Source: Branchiostoma floridae (Eukaryota; Chordata; Leptocardii; Amphioxiformes; Branchiostomatidae). From it: a DNA stretch of 64,000 bases. Location: assembly GCF_000003815.2 (NCBI RefSeq), contig NC_049983.1, positions 472,524 to 536,523 on the forward strand. The letters run 5' to 3'. Positions 48,401 through 60,073 of this stretch are shown here, in pieces. A program made the position numbers and the translations under genes. The number at the start of each line of letters is the position of its first letter. The first letter of the stretch is position 1. The notes below the pieces were generated by a model. The model saw nothing but the letters and a program-made list of their open reading frames with translations. It ran no database searches and had not been told where the DNA came from.

Positions 48401-51400
48401 AAATCAGCGTCCCGCGTTCAAGATTCCTCAAGCACGTCAAAGGGAAAGGGCTAGTAACACTTAGAAACTCTTAGAAAATACCATGCTTCTGAAACAGCAA
48501 GGAAACCAGCCGACATATGTGTCCGTAAGTAGTAAGTATTACAAAGTGAATAGGAACAACAACAATGTGTCAAATAGTAACAAATTTTAACAAGACGGTT
48601 ACTTTTTATCAGGTACAAGACACAGTCGGTTACGAGACCCTCGGGCATTGCTATTTCCTTGAGGACGGAGCGGAGCAACGCAACGTTCTTGACCACAACC
48701 TCGGAATGTCGACCCGATACGGCACTCAGCTGCCCACCGACAGGGACGAAAACATGTGCCGGAACATACTGGATGGGGTGTACGGCGATTACACTCCCAA
48801 TGTGTATGCGGACTGCATGTAAGAACAAAATGCTTTTGTAAAGAGACATTTGCCACAATGGAGGAATAAACAAAGAAAACTAGTTTTCAATAGTCTACTA
48901 GATTCTACTTAACATGCAGATTTTCTAATCATGCAGCTTTGTTTCCATTCTTCGACATTTAGGATGCTCAGCACGTTTTGGATCTCCCACCCCAACAATG
49001 ACCTCATCAACAACGCGGCTGCCGGCACCCCGGTATGTTTTTTTTGTCATCACTTTTCCATACAGAAAGCATGCAGTAACTGTGCTATTCGTCTTACGAA
49101 GAATGCAGTCTTATTTTAAAAGATTTTGACTGAAGTCTTCGTTGATGCGCTTATAAATCTGTCACTTATCTAACGATATTTGCAAATAATACTATGCAGA
49201 TCATGAGTCGTGACTCTTGCAGAGAATTCAATGTGGCAGATAGCTTATGACATTGGCTATTGCAATATCAGCTTTAAAAACAGTTTTGTCTCAACTATTA
49301 TACTTCAAGTTCAGTCTGCTTTATCCATACATTTTCGGTTATAAAAGACTGTTACCGTTGGGGAATATCCACAATTGGATAATATTTGTATTCCATTCTA
49401 ACGTATGCCTGTATGCAATCACAGGGCATTGGTATCTGGTACCTCTTCCACCTGGAGCCATCAGGTTTATCAGCGGGGGCACTTCCCCCTCTACAGTCAT
49501 CGTTCGCTCCCATGGGGCGGTTTTACAACAACAGGGCGCACTCTAATGCACAAGTATTTATCATAATTTTTACTGTTTTCACCTGACCGACTGCTGTATC
49601 AGATATTATGTCTTTCAAGTTTATAAGCGTCAAACCAAGACAAAGTAAGAAGCTTGTACGCATTTATGTCACACGAAACATTACATGTTGTCTTATTTCT
49701 CTCACGAAATTAGCTGTTACATTGCTCGACCATGACTACTCGATCAAACTGACACAATCGAATGATGTTCGTATGTTTATTGCAAAGGCAACGATGATTT
49801 ATTATTGTCCATACAAGCGGCGTCGCTTGGTTTAATATCAAACTAAAAAGAAGTCCAGTGTGGACAGCTTGTCCGAAATGAACACGTTTTTTGTGTCTTT
49901 TTAGGGGTTGCTAATAGAGGGTGGGGTCAAGACCACACCCTCAACGGCGTCTTCGCCGGCTGAATTCCTGGCCAAGTTGGGTGGAAGGTAATTGTCTTTG
50001 GAGTTTTGGGAGAAACCCAACTTGAACTTCAATCACACACCGTAGACTTTGGATACGTAGATACTTTATTCAGCCCAAAAGGTATACACCAATTTGCAGG
50101 TAAAATGACGTAAAACTTCATAGAATTTTATCAGTCAGTACTAAGAGACCAAAACTTGTTGTGTTATATAGGTGCAAGTCTCAAAAGTACTCATATTTGC
50201 CAAACAAAACAACGTGTTAATGCCACATAGGTACAAGCCTCACCAGAACTCGGACCTGCTACAGCCCCGTGTACCGGCCATGCTGGAAGGGTACACCGCC
50301 TTCAAGAACCACGTATGGGGTGCCTGGGTCCGCGGTGGTGACGTGTGGATCGACAAGAGCGCGTATGTTTATCTCGATAGACTTTTGATAGCTACAAGAG
50401 TGCGTATGCGACATCCAGAAGCATTTATAAAGGCTGCGATATACATGTTATGTAAAACGTATCTTTTCGAGGATCTTTGATTTAAAAGGAGTTGTCCTTA
50501 GAGAATCATGATGACGTAAGATTGGTTTTCATGACAGATATCTACTGCCATACAGACATACATGTATCTCAGACCTGCGGCCAGATTAAATTCTTTAACA
50601 TAAAAGGGTAATGATATGACATGTTAAAAGAAAATGTTTAAAGTCATTTTATTCCGATTTTGTTCTATGTTCAAGGTTTGCTGACAATGCTATAGGCCTA
50701 GTGATGGCAAGGTAAGTCATTGAGAATAGACACACAATTTAGGTTAAATAGCGGTAATAAGTATACAACATTACTAATGAAACCTTGCCGTATTGCAATA
50801 AACACCACATCAAAAATGACAAACATGAGCAGAAACATCTATGTAATAAATGATGGTATCTACAAACTAGACTTCGCCGACCTCAAACCTCCATGATTTT
50901 ATGCAAATGGCTTATATGTTTGCATAGTTGTGCATCGTAATGTTCACCTTCAACTAACACATATCACAAGTATACAGTTCCCACCATTTATCATTGAGAG
51001 ATTTTTGCATTAATCATGCAAATCAGTTCCTCGGTTGCATGTCTGGTATCTGTCTATTAAGGTTCAGTTATGGAAAACAATGAAATAATACAATTCCCTG
51101 ATTAATTATGCAAATTAAGTCCTCACTTTCATAATATTCATATCATTGTTTATATCTATGCCAAACTACCTGCCCAAAATGTTTTGACAAAAATTCCCCT
51201 GCAGTTCCAAAATCAAATGTGTGTGTGTGTGTTGGGGGGGGGGGGGGGTCGTCAAACATGTCACACCGTAAAAAGCCAACCGAATGTGGGTGTTTCTCCG
51301 AAACAAGAGATACATCGAAAACATTGCTATGATAGTAAATTATATATATTACATATATTAAGCAAATGTGCTCCTATTTTGCATAATTTGTTTTTCATTT

Positions 51401-54400
51401 TGTATATCTTTGTCTAAGCTTTTTCTAAGCTTTGTCTTCAAGCTAAAGTTTGTCTTATCCTCTTCGCTTTTACAAAAATGCCCATGCTTCTCCAAAAATT
51501 TCCCTTGGAGGCCTAAACTTCTTTCCGAGCACGACAGCTACTCGTAGATGACACCAAAGAAATAGCGGCTTGTGCAGAATATAAGATAACAAACCCAGAC
51601 GTTCCACAAAATCTAATAATTTCCAGTTTTTGTCAGACCCTACGAACACAGCAAGTATTGAACCAATCCATACTGACGTTCTTGAGCTGTCTTGTTGACA
51701 AACACCCAGAAAAACTCTAGTGAAAATATAATCTCCATGACATACTTCAGGGAGGTAATTTACATCCATGCGTCACCTATTGGGGAACAGCAATGAATAC
51801 TTCCTTATTCCTATTCAACGCAGTGAAGGAATATTCCCTGGCGACGTTGGGTCGACCCAGCAGGTCTGGAACAGTATCTTTATCGGAGAGAGTGAGAACG
51901 TGGGCACGAAGACTGGATCCATGCACTGGGGCATGGGGAGTGTCAAACAGGTGGAGAGGAGCTGGCCCCATTCTACGTGAGTGTACATGTGCAAATTTTG
52001 TTTGTATTTGCCTTGTTGTCTTCAGAGCTAATCTGGCAGTAATCTTACTGATTGCTTTAACGTTGTCTATACCAATAGTGCATTTTGTTGCGTCGATATA
52101 GTTTAGACATCCAGGTAATACGATATGCCAAAAAGCAGTTACTCATGCCTTGACAAGCTACTGGATATGATTTTGGAAACGGTCAGATGTTTCAACTGGA
52201 ATCCACCAGTTTTCGTCAGTGACACTGACAGTGACACTACTGCCAGTTTGTTGAATGAAATCATATGGTGCATTGAGGAATGATGTTTTGTACTGAACAT
52301 ATCCATGCAAAATTTTAGCAGGCTAGTCAAGACTTCTTTCGTGATCATACTTCAGCCTTTTCTGATTCCTGTATCTCATTTCACTCTCTGATGTACTCAC
52401 TAACTCAATCACACAATCATTCGCTCACTCTCATTCTTACTCTGTTATGGCAGACCCTTGCAATTGTCAAAGAAAGATTTTGCACCACAATACGGTTAAA
52501 GTTATCCTATTCGATAACAATGTTGAATATCATTTGATATCATACGTGAATGTACAGATTTAAAATTTGTAATGACTGTTCGAAATAACGCAATTCAGCA
52601 TAGAGCTTCAAATATCTTTCAAGTTCAATAATTCATTTATTAACTTATTCATTGATGCATTCATGAGTTTATTCATTCATGCATTCATTCATGCATTCAC
52701 GCATTGTAATTTTAAATCAATTCATATGTAAAATCTTGTGAACTCACTTATAGAGAGACCAACTTACGAGGCATTGACATCTACGATGGCCCCATCTTCG
52801 TGGACAGCTGTACTTTCAAGAGGTACGCCAAACTACCCGAGGCCGATCGGTGGAGCAGCGCCATTGGGTTCCGCGCTATGAATGTCTGGCAAAATACGCC
52901 AAAGAACAACTTTACAAGGTCAAAGTTTGAGAACGTAAGTGCCTTCCGTAACTCGTATATGTGCTATGCCTTGGGTTGAATTCGATTATATGGAATTCCA
53001 TTACGTTCCACATTGACTTCGCTCGTTTCAAAACATACTGTAAATCGTACAAGAATTTGTACAATGAGCAGATATTTTCCGTAAACTGCCAAACAATTCG
53101 GAAAACAGTAATTTCGCAAACAAAGTCAATTCAAGGAAGACCTGATTACAAATAATAAAGAATCATGATTGTTCTTTACATCACACTCTGTCAAACTTTC
53201 TGACCAGTTAGATTTAAAAACGATGGCAACTTTTTTTCTGCCAAACGTTCCTTCGCACGTTCTCATCAGTTCTGGGGTTTCCAATGATGTCATCGACATA
53301 TTCGAGTCTTGGCCTTAACAACATTCTTTATCATTCTGTCTGTTATAGCATATATTTTATTTGGTAGTGGTATTGAAGTTATCTTAAACTACTGTAATAA
53401 CAATTTTGCACTATGTTCCTAACAGCGTTTTCTGGAATTAATGCAATTTCTTTTTGATAAAAAGAACTTGTTTTCATTTGTCTAATTTTCCTATCAGGTT
53501 GAAAGCCGTATTTTTATGGGCGCGGCGGGATTGTCAGGGTTCGGCGAGCACAACTTAGACGGCGACAAGACCAACATTCTGCACGACATGGACGGGAGCC
53601 TCACCGGCTACCCGGACAGCTACTTAGTCGGGCCGGATAACTACCTGGTCAGGAACCCCGGCTGTGTGGAGAAGCCTGACTGGATCGGTCTCGTCTGTCG
53701 TGGAGAATATGCATCGGTTAGTACAGACACCATCAAAGATGTGGCGTCAGTGTGGCGTAATGGTTGGGTGCTTGACCCAGACCCTCTAGGTCAGGACCTC
53801 AGTGGTCTGAGCCAAACATTCTGCCATTTATTATAAGCCACAGTTCGAATCTATTGACATGCTCGGTTGACAGTGTACCATTGGTAAAAGCATTTTAGTA
53901 GTCTTCCTTTTTTCACTCAGGTGAAAATGAGTTCCTGACTGCGGTTAGAGACGTTCCTCGTATAGGAAGTCCCGTTTTTGAGGATAGCCTCACTCCGAGC
54001 ACATTAGATATCCCACCACGCTTATGAAAATGAGTTATGTTTTTTCCCAGTGTGTGTATATAAAAAAACCTGTTCGGATTCCCAGCCTCTTCGGAACAAA
54101 TCTTGTGTGTTACGCCACGAACCGATTTGCTGTTTCTGCAAAACAAACAAGACTTAAGTGACCAGAAAGTCACAGGGGTCATCTCAAATAACATTCGAAG
54201 AAAGCAGTGTCTCTCTGAGAAAAGCTCGCTCCATGAAAGCAGCCTCATCTTTGACTCTTGTTTTTTCATGCATTCATCCGCAGGACCCAACATATCAAAT
54301 CCCCCACTGTTAGACTCCTTACGTCAATGAAACTGCTAAACGGAACAAACTTGGACCAGGATGGGAAAGCTTAGAACCTACCTGTTCCTTCTAGCAAAGA

Positions 54401-57208
54401 AAGTATCCAAACTGGGCAAAAATTATCAAGAAAAAGGAGGAATTTTAAGACTTCTAGCCGCTATAATCGTAGTCCCATTTGAGCCTACTGCGCAACTCAA
54501 CTGTGTGTGGTATCTGCCCTTCTGTCCACAGTTGTTCATCAACACTAACCATCAGAGGAACCGGATGTCCATGTACCGTGACGAGTATCCGGACAATCCG
54601 GTTACACTAGAAACTCCTTTTACGACAACTTACTACATGCCCGTGGTAATGTTGGACAAGTCCTACACCGTCCACTGGGATGGAAAGGCTCCAGAGGAAA
54701 TAAATGTCTACCCCATTAACTTTGACAGGTTGGTTTGCTTTAGTTTGTTTCCAATACAAAATAAAATACATTACATTAAGGCCAGTTAACAAAAACAATA
54801 CTTCAGTCCTTCACATCTGAATACATGCTTAGATTAATGACCAATTACAAGCTGTCTTTATTAAACTAGTATTCGTGAAGTATCCTGAACTCAGACCAAC
54901 GCTGCTTCCTGAAACTGTGTAAACAGCTCTGACCTCCAGCCAACTCTTGCAACCTTTCTCAGACCTCTCTTCTTGCCTAATTAGCATGACTACGGTTCAG
55001 AGTACGTATGTGCAACGACAGTGATTTTGGTTAATGTGTCAAAGGTTAACGTGCGTGACTTTTAAACTCGATTTGCATAACAGTATCAAGATGCGATTTG
55101 TTTATAACTTAGGGACCTTCACTTTGACATATTACCCATCATCCCTGTCGCTGCTCATTGAATTGATATTTTATTACAGTGGCGACTGGGTCCGAGTGGG
55201 CTTCTGTTACCCGCCGGGAACCAACTTTAAGGTGACGTACCAACTGCGGACTCAAGTCCCATGGGCCATCGTGTACGAAGAGGACGTCAGTTCTGTGTCA
55301 AGCCTTGCTGAGATAGACGGTGGTGATGGAAAACTCTACTACTTCGAAGAAAGCACAAGGTATGAGGAGGTCATTCCCCAAGCAGAGGTTTCTGTCGGGG
55401 CTATAGTTGTGACGGGATCACTTACGGTTGCCTACTTCCAATACTATCTCCCCAAAATGAAATCTCTGATCATTATAGAATAAATGTAGAATACAACACG
55501 GTGTATTCAGTATCACCCGAGGTACAAGCCCGACCGCGGGAAGGATCGCCCGACGGCTGAAGGCTATGCTATACAGCAGTTTCATTGACTTGATGAGTCA
55601 AAGTCACCTGAGAAAACTCATGTTTTGATATGAATGCACCGGAAATTGAGAAAATGATGTGTACTCGAACAAAACATTGTAACAATATCAATTCTAACAT
55701 CCAAATCCGCTATTAGAATTTTCAACCTTGCCACACTCGGCCCGCTCGAAATAGTTCGATTTACTTGAAGGAAGCCCGTGTGATACAACTTCGAAGCCTG
55801 TGTGATATAGAAAGTTATCACACGGTCCGGAACACCTGTAGGCTGTATCGAACGTTTTCGCGGCAAGTATGACATAAAGGTCTTACAGGTCTGAGGCTGC
55901 ATTGCTTAACACTACGTGTCATGATTAAGTATAACATGGTCATCAATAAAACACAGTTATCTTGGGAGCTGATTTCCTCAACTTCGATGGTTTTTAATGG
56001 TATTTAAAGAGTTACTATTCAAAGTAAACTGCATTAAGTTTTGTTGCATGTTGTAGTAACATTTTTTGTATAGCCTTCTGTTTCTGAAAGTCCGAGCTAA
56101 CTACGATCGGGAAGGCCATGACTACTGTTCACACATGGGCTGTGAGAGGATCGTCATCTCGGCCACCATGACAAGTGACGTGGTCAGCGACTGTACAGCA
56201 ACAGCTTATCCCAAGTACAGCCTGACGCCGACAGAGACTGTTCCCAGCCCGACCTTCATGAGTATGGTCAACGACTGTACAGGATGTGGTGCTCCGGTGA
56301 GTATACAGGACAATAAATAATCATGGCTTATTGTTTATTTTATGCACATTTTATGCAGATCTGGTACATTGTTTCAACGTCGTATGAATTGTAAGTAGAA
56401 TGTGATAAACATAATGCGTGTACTCTTTGTGTGTACAGGAGCCAATTGTGTTTGATGAAGGCAAGACGTTCGTTGAAGTGACGGTTGTGTCATCCGGGTC
56501 TCGCGAGATGCTACATGGCCACGGATCCTTCGTCCAGGTATACATCACTTCCTAATGAATATGTATTGAATATTCAAAGATTGGGGCCTATCTTGGTAGT
56601 ACTTTCGCGTCTTCACCGTAACAGGTGTGCTAAACATAATATTATCTTAATACTGTACAACGTGTAGTGCGATTAGGCAAAGGGGTAAGTGGTAAGGAGA
56701 GAGAAAGAAAATCGTGGTGGATTTCAGTTCACGGTGAAACGGTCAGAGCGAAAATCGCGAACATAAAACCATCAAGGACTATGTATATTGTTTGCCAGAT
56801 GGCTAATGTTTTTTCGCACTTCAGATAGACGGTGTCCAGTTTGATAGCCATCACCATGGCCACCTGGTCATCAGCGTTGATGCCGTGTCTGGCTCGGTCA
56901 CACATGAAATGACGTTCCACTCTGGCGCTGAGCTGGCCATGGCAACCTTCATACGCCACATTATCCCTCAAAAGTAGGTATTATAGCGTCAACAAAAACT
57001 CCATTAACTAATCATAGTAGTAATTACATATTAATTTTCCAGTTTTATTGATAGGGCTTTAGGTTCCAGATAAGAGATTCTGAAGCAGGTTTGATTATAC
57101 TTATACATTTCCTGGAGGTATAGTTTTGGGTTTTCCGCGTGTGTGTACGTGCGTGCGTACGCATGTGCGTGCGTGCGTAAGTGTGTGCGTGTGTGTGTGT
57201 GTGTGTGC

Positions 57209-57239
<31 letters not shown>

Positions 57240-57943
57240 TGCGTGTGCATGTGTGCATGGTGACTGACCCTCTTAACAAGACGTTGATTGCAACATTGCA
57301 GCAAAGTTATTGGACAAAAGCCTACAACTCATTTCTCACGAACTCTTTCCGTCCGTCTAGCTCCATAGTCCTGGTGGCAGCTTCTGACGCCTCTAGTCTG
57401 ATTGTGAACTCACAGGAATGTCTGTCAGCTCTGAAACAGCTCGGAGCGCAGGAACTTGACAACATTAACGTCGGAGGTTAGTTGTCCCCGTTGTCTTCTG
57501 TTCTAAAAAGCTTTTAAAAAACAAGAATGATTCACAGTTGAGATCATGGATCTAACTACTCAGTAACCTGGTAACTGGGGGACTCAAAGTAATGGCTACT
57601 GGGTTGGAACTGCACTCGTCTTTCGGAGGGGGTGATTGTGGTCACGTGTTTGAGAAGGTGCACGTTAAAGGAAGGGCTAACAACTGCTGCCTTTCAAAAT
57701 ATACCCTGCAACTCTTCCCTATGAAAAAAAAATACCCTGTGGCGGAAACAACAAGGAAAATTTGTCACAAGGCAGTACGTTGTGAATAACAAAAATTCTT
57801 ATTTGATCATCAATCTTCCCATAGGGACGTTTGCCATGGTTGGCTTCAAGGGCACCTTCTGGCCCAGCTGGATCCAGCACGTCAACCTGCCGTCCGGTCA
57901 GGGTCCGGCACAGATCTACACCAAGATCCCGCTCATGGGCTGA
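42436..57943 (+). CDS. Gene 3: F-type lectin x2 + CEMIP-like fusion protein (27 exons, 1564 aa)
   Basis: Exons: 42436-42490, 42860-43300, 44163-44594, 44775-44960, 45295-45575, 45858-46129, 46572-46642, 46768-46860, 47003-47194, 47609-47778, 47939-48148, 48613-48818, 48963-49032, 49425-49553, 49905-49987, 50231-50362, 50676-50711, 51824-51976, 52754-52934, 53498-53716, 54532-54728, 55180-55359, 56074-56296, 56439-56537, 56825-56973, 57361-57476, 57825-57943. The assembled frame is open to the stop. Order: signal peptide (MEFFLLLCLVATATS), F-type lectin domain 1 (19-165), lectin domain 2 (166-309), G8 (about 325-465), GG1 (466-580, Arg479 in HRG), beta-helix region with the GDVDE and SIHHCFSRCVTIHG blocks, GG2 ending IPLMG. 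F-type lectins bind fucosylated glycans, so the protein is inferred to join fucose recognition to a hyaluronan-active module outside the cell. Exon lengths largely match genes 1 and 2, except for the lectin exons, a longer exon 4, small indels and one extra intron (50363-50675). Confidence 0.92.
42860..43300 (+). CDS. Gene 3 exon 2: F-type lectin domain 1
   Basis: A single exon of 441 bases with phase-1 introns on both sides encodes residues 19-165. The fold signature is clear: NIALLKPAYQSS start, CTH (His63), PWWYVDL, then RIDCCPER (Arg92, Asp94, Arg99) and a closing LTLCEVQVF strand. The family motif is H-X26-RXDX4-R/K. Here the RXDX4R part is intact and includes the adjacent cysteine pair found in eel fucolectin, but 28 rather than 26 residues separate His63 from Arg92. 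The loop after CTH is thus two residues longer. Fucose binding is plausible; altered specificity is inference. Confidence 0.92.
44163..44594 (+). CDS. Gene 3 exon 3: F-type lectin domain 2
   Basis: A single exon of 432 bases, again with phase-1 introns on both sides, encodes residues 166-309. It reads NLALRQPTSQSS, CTH (His210), PWWYVDL, RVDHSPDR (Arg237, Asp239, Arg244), LTLCEVEVY. His210 and Arg237 are 26 residues apart, matching the family motif exactly. The vicinal cysteine pair seen in domain 1 is replaced by His-Ser, so this domain lacks that disulfide. The two exons are clear homologues, consistent with duplication of one lectin exon inside the gene. Confidence 0.92.
50231..50711 (+). 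CDS. Gene 3 exons 16 and 17, split by an intron absent from genes 1 and 2
   Basis: In genes 1 and 2 one 168-base exon (11401-11568; 32571-32738) encodes RYKPHQN...KCAFVDN...LTMAR. In gene 3 the same 168 coding bases are in two exons, 50231-50362 (132) and 50676-50711 (36), with a GT...AG phase-2 intron of 313 bases between the Ala and Phe codons. The 36-base exon is a microexon that homology-blind gene finders would easily miss. Without it, the frame into exon 18 (51824) and the FADN...LVMAR residues would be lost. Confidence 0.88.
50865..51760 (-). mobile_element. Interspersed repeat, AACTCTAGTT-ended family, copy D (intron 17 of gene 3)
   Basis: It begins AACTAGACTTCGCCGACCTC, continues CTCCATGATTTTATGC, and ends CTTCAGGGAGGTAATT. 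Internal CCTCATTAATTATGCAAATT-type blocks and CCCTGCAGTTCC match copies B and E. It contains a short (GT)n plus G-run at 51219-51248. Confidence 0.65.
52625..52706 (+). repeat. Degenerate ATTC/CATG simple repeat
   Basis: Alternating TTCATTCA and ATGCATTC units lie in intron 18 of gene 3, just before the exon starting at 52754. Confidence 0.7.
53735..53855 (+). mobile_element. SINE-like tRNA-derived segment (intron 20 of gene 3)
   Basis: GTGTGGCGTAATGGTTGGGT resembles an A box with D-arm and CACAGTTCGAATCT near 53840 resembles a B box, but the spacing is longer than in a tRNA. Weak call. Confidence 0.35.
57138..57258. repeat. Alternating purine-pyrimidine (GT/GC)n tract
   Basis: About 120 bases of TGTG, GCGT and an uninterrupted CG run (near 57207-57222) lie in intron 25 of gene 3. 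This is a classic sequence type for left-handed Z-DNA. Confidence 0.95.
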
Positions 57944-57975
57944 TACTAAGCTACGCACCAAGGGTCTGCTCATTC

Positions 57976-57981
57976 AATAAA
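57976..57981 (+). terminator. Polyadenylation signal of gene 3
   Basis: AATAAA lies 33 bases after the stop, in ATTCAATAAACGCAC, followed within about 40 bases by a GT-rich stretch (TTTTGTGTTC) typical of a downstream element. Confidence 0.75.
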
Positions 57982-58079
57982 CGCACTAGTCAAAACGAAT
58001 GAAATTTTGTGTTCTTTTCAAATATCGTCATTCGTTACTAAAGGACAGTTAGAGTCACAGATTAATCTATTGCAATGGA

Positions 58080-58560
58080 GTTATCTCCTTGCTGAAGTTA
58101 CGCGCCGCGACCTCGCTGGCGCTGAGACGTAAATCGAATTTGAGCAAAGGTGCACCAGCAGTGACGCAAGCGTGACGTAAGTGTAGTGAGCTTGCATCAC
58201 TTGCGTCATGCTTGCTTTGCAACGAATTTCAGAGATAAAGAACGAAGTTTCTTACTTTTTGTCGTCTTCTAAGTCATACTTTTACGTATTACGCAATGTC
58301 TAAATTACAAAAAATAGGAGAAAATAACAAAACAGTGATGCAGTGAACGCAGTGAAGCAAGCTGGACGCAAGTACGGTGAGAGTGCACATTCACCCTTTA
58401 CTGCATGATATAGAAAATGTGATGGAAAACGGTAAAGTATGACTGAAAGGAGGCCAAAGACACAAAGCCTGAAATGATTCGTGAAATTCTATGAAACTAG
58501 CTTGTTTTGCGATCCATCAAATTGCTTGGTCGCAGCGCGGCCGCTGTATAGTGGAATGTG
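58080..58560. mobile_element. Possible inverted-repeat element downstream of gene 3
   Basis: GCGCCGCGACC near 58102 and GGTCGCAGCGCGGC near 58530 are imperfect inverted repeats. Between them, GTGACGCAAGCGTGAC and CACTTGCGTCATGCTTGC form a second internal inverted pair. There is no coding capacity. Confidence 0.35.
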
Positions 58561-59241
58561 GGTGTAACTTTCTATCTATAAGATAATATGTGTTTTACTC
58601 CAGATGTTGTCTTTCACATACATTCATCTTATCAACAGTTTACATGGGCTAAGTGCCACCCTATGATGACACTTAGCATATATCATAGCGTCACCCTAAG
58701 GATATTTATAAAAGGCAAACACCAAAATCAGTACATATAATCTACTTTACCAGAGAGCATTCTAATTATGATGCCGAGCTTAATTTGCAAAAGGAAATTA
58801 TGGATTCTGTTATCGAGTCTTAAAATTGGGGCTCAAGATAGATGAATATAGTATAACACATGCTTAAAACAGACTTTTATGGTTCAAATCCCCTATTAGG
58901 ATACATACCTAAGTGGTAGTTGAGTACTAGCATTTTTTAAGCCTTAATATAGCAACATAAATGACGACATCAAGGAAATAGAACAATGTCATATTTGCTC
59001 ACAACATTCAGTCCTCTCACTTCCTATCCACAGTATCTTATCAACTGTTTACATTGATTAAGCCTAAGTGCAATCGTATGATATTAATCAAAGGCAAACA
59101 TCAAAACACATTTACATGACCAACTAACATCGCACTTTGCAAACTGACCTAGAGTTCCACAAACACCTACCTTCGCCAAATAAACCAGGCTTGTTATGTA
59201 GAATGATGTCTGTAGGCATCAATATGTTACTCATTACATTT
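58561..59241. other. Intergenic, low-copy repeat pair
   Basis: Two related stretches (58600-58760 and 59005-59140) share CTTATCAACAGTTTACAT-, CTAAGTGC- and AAAGGCAAACA-type text. No gene is seen. Confidence 0.45.
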
Positions 59242-60036
59242 ATTACCTCCATGAAAAAATGGAGGTATAGTTTTTGGTCTGTCTGTGTGTCTGTGTGTCT
59301 GTGTGTCTGTCTGTGTGTGTGTCCGCATATTTGTGGACATCATAACTTGAGAACCTCTCGATGGACTACGATGATATTTGGTATGTGGGTAGGGGTTGGG
59401 AAGACGAAGGTCAAGGTCAATTTTGGGCCCCCTGGTGTGTGACCTTGGTACTGCAGCAGAACTCCAATTTTTTGTATCTTTTTATCTGGACATGCTATGG
59501 TCTTGATTTCTTGGTGGCAGATAGCTTTTGATGTAAGGAAGAAGTGGTGTATGTTTGGACCCCCTAGCAGCTTGCTCTGGAACTGCAGGAGCATTTTTGT
59601 CAAAATCTTCCAAGAAGCATAACGGAACATAGGAACGATGAATTTCCATGATATTTGGTATGCAGGTACATGTAGCAGAGATGTACATAATGAAATCAAA
59701 ATTATGCAAATTTGGACTTCATTTGCATACTTAATGAGGAAAATGTATATTTACAGTGTTTTCCAATATATCACTCAAATACATGTTACATATGTAGTTT
59801 GTGGCAGGCGGAAGTTAAGCAGATACTAATTATGCAAATAAGTCCCTAATTTGCATAATTAATTTGAAAGTGTCCTAATTTTTCTTATTTCGTGTAGTAA
59901 ATGATTGGTCTATCAACACTGTGACCTGTGTACGTTAGTTAAAGGTGTACATAAGCAAGCATAAATTATGCTAATGTGAAAGTCATTTGCATAATCAGAA
60001 TATTTCATGGAGGTATGAGGTCTCCGAACTCTAGTT
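59242..60036 (+). mobile_element. Interspersed repeat, AACTCTAGTT-ended family, copy E
   Basis: This is the most complete single copy. It starts ATTACCTCCATGAAAAAATG with a small hairpin, has a GTCTGTGTGT run, then GATATTTGGTATGTGGGTAG, CCCCCTAGCAGCTTG, several TTTGCATAATTAAT blocks, and ends CATGGAGGTATGAGGTCTCC followed by GAACTCTAGTT. Confidence 0.75.
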
Positions 60037-60073
60037 TCATATGTTATTTGATAAAGTCACACAAACTCTTATC

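Noticed and set aside
52139-52348. Short minus-strand protein
   Set aside because: Lies within an intron of gene 3, has no recognisable domain and no splice partner.
57031-57304. Histidine/threonine-rich frames on the minus strand
   Set aside because: Translations of the GT/GC microsatellite.
2773-57943. Membrane-anchored TMEM2-type identity for the array
   Set aside because: All three proteins start with a cleavable-type signal peptide and lack an internal N-terminal anchor and cytoplasmic region, so secreted CEMIP-like proteins fit better.
59340-59699. 119-codon minus-strand open frame
   Set aside because: It lies wholly inside repeat copy E. Similar antisense frames occur in other copies (for example 14399-14782), so it reflects repeat composition.
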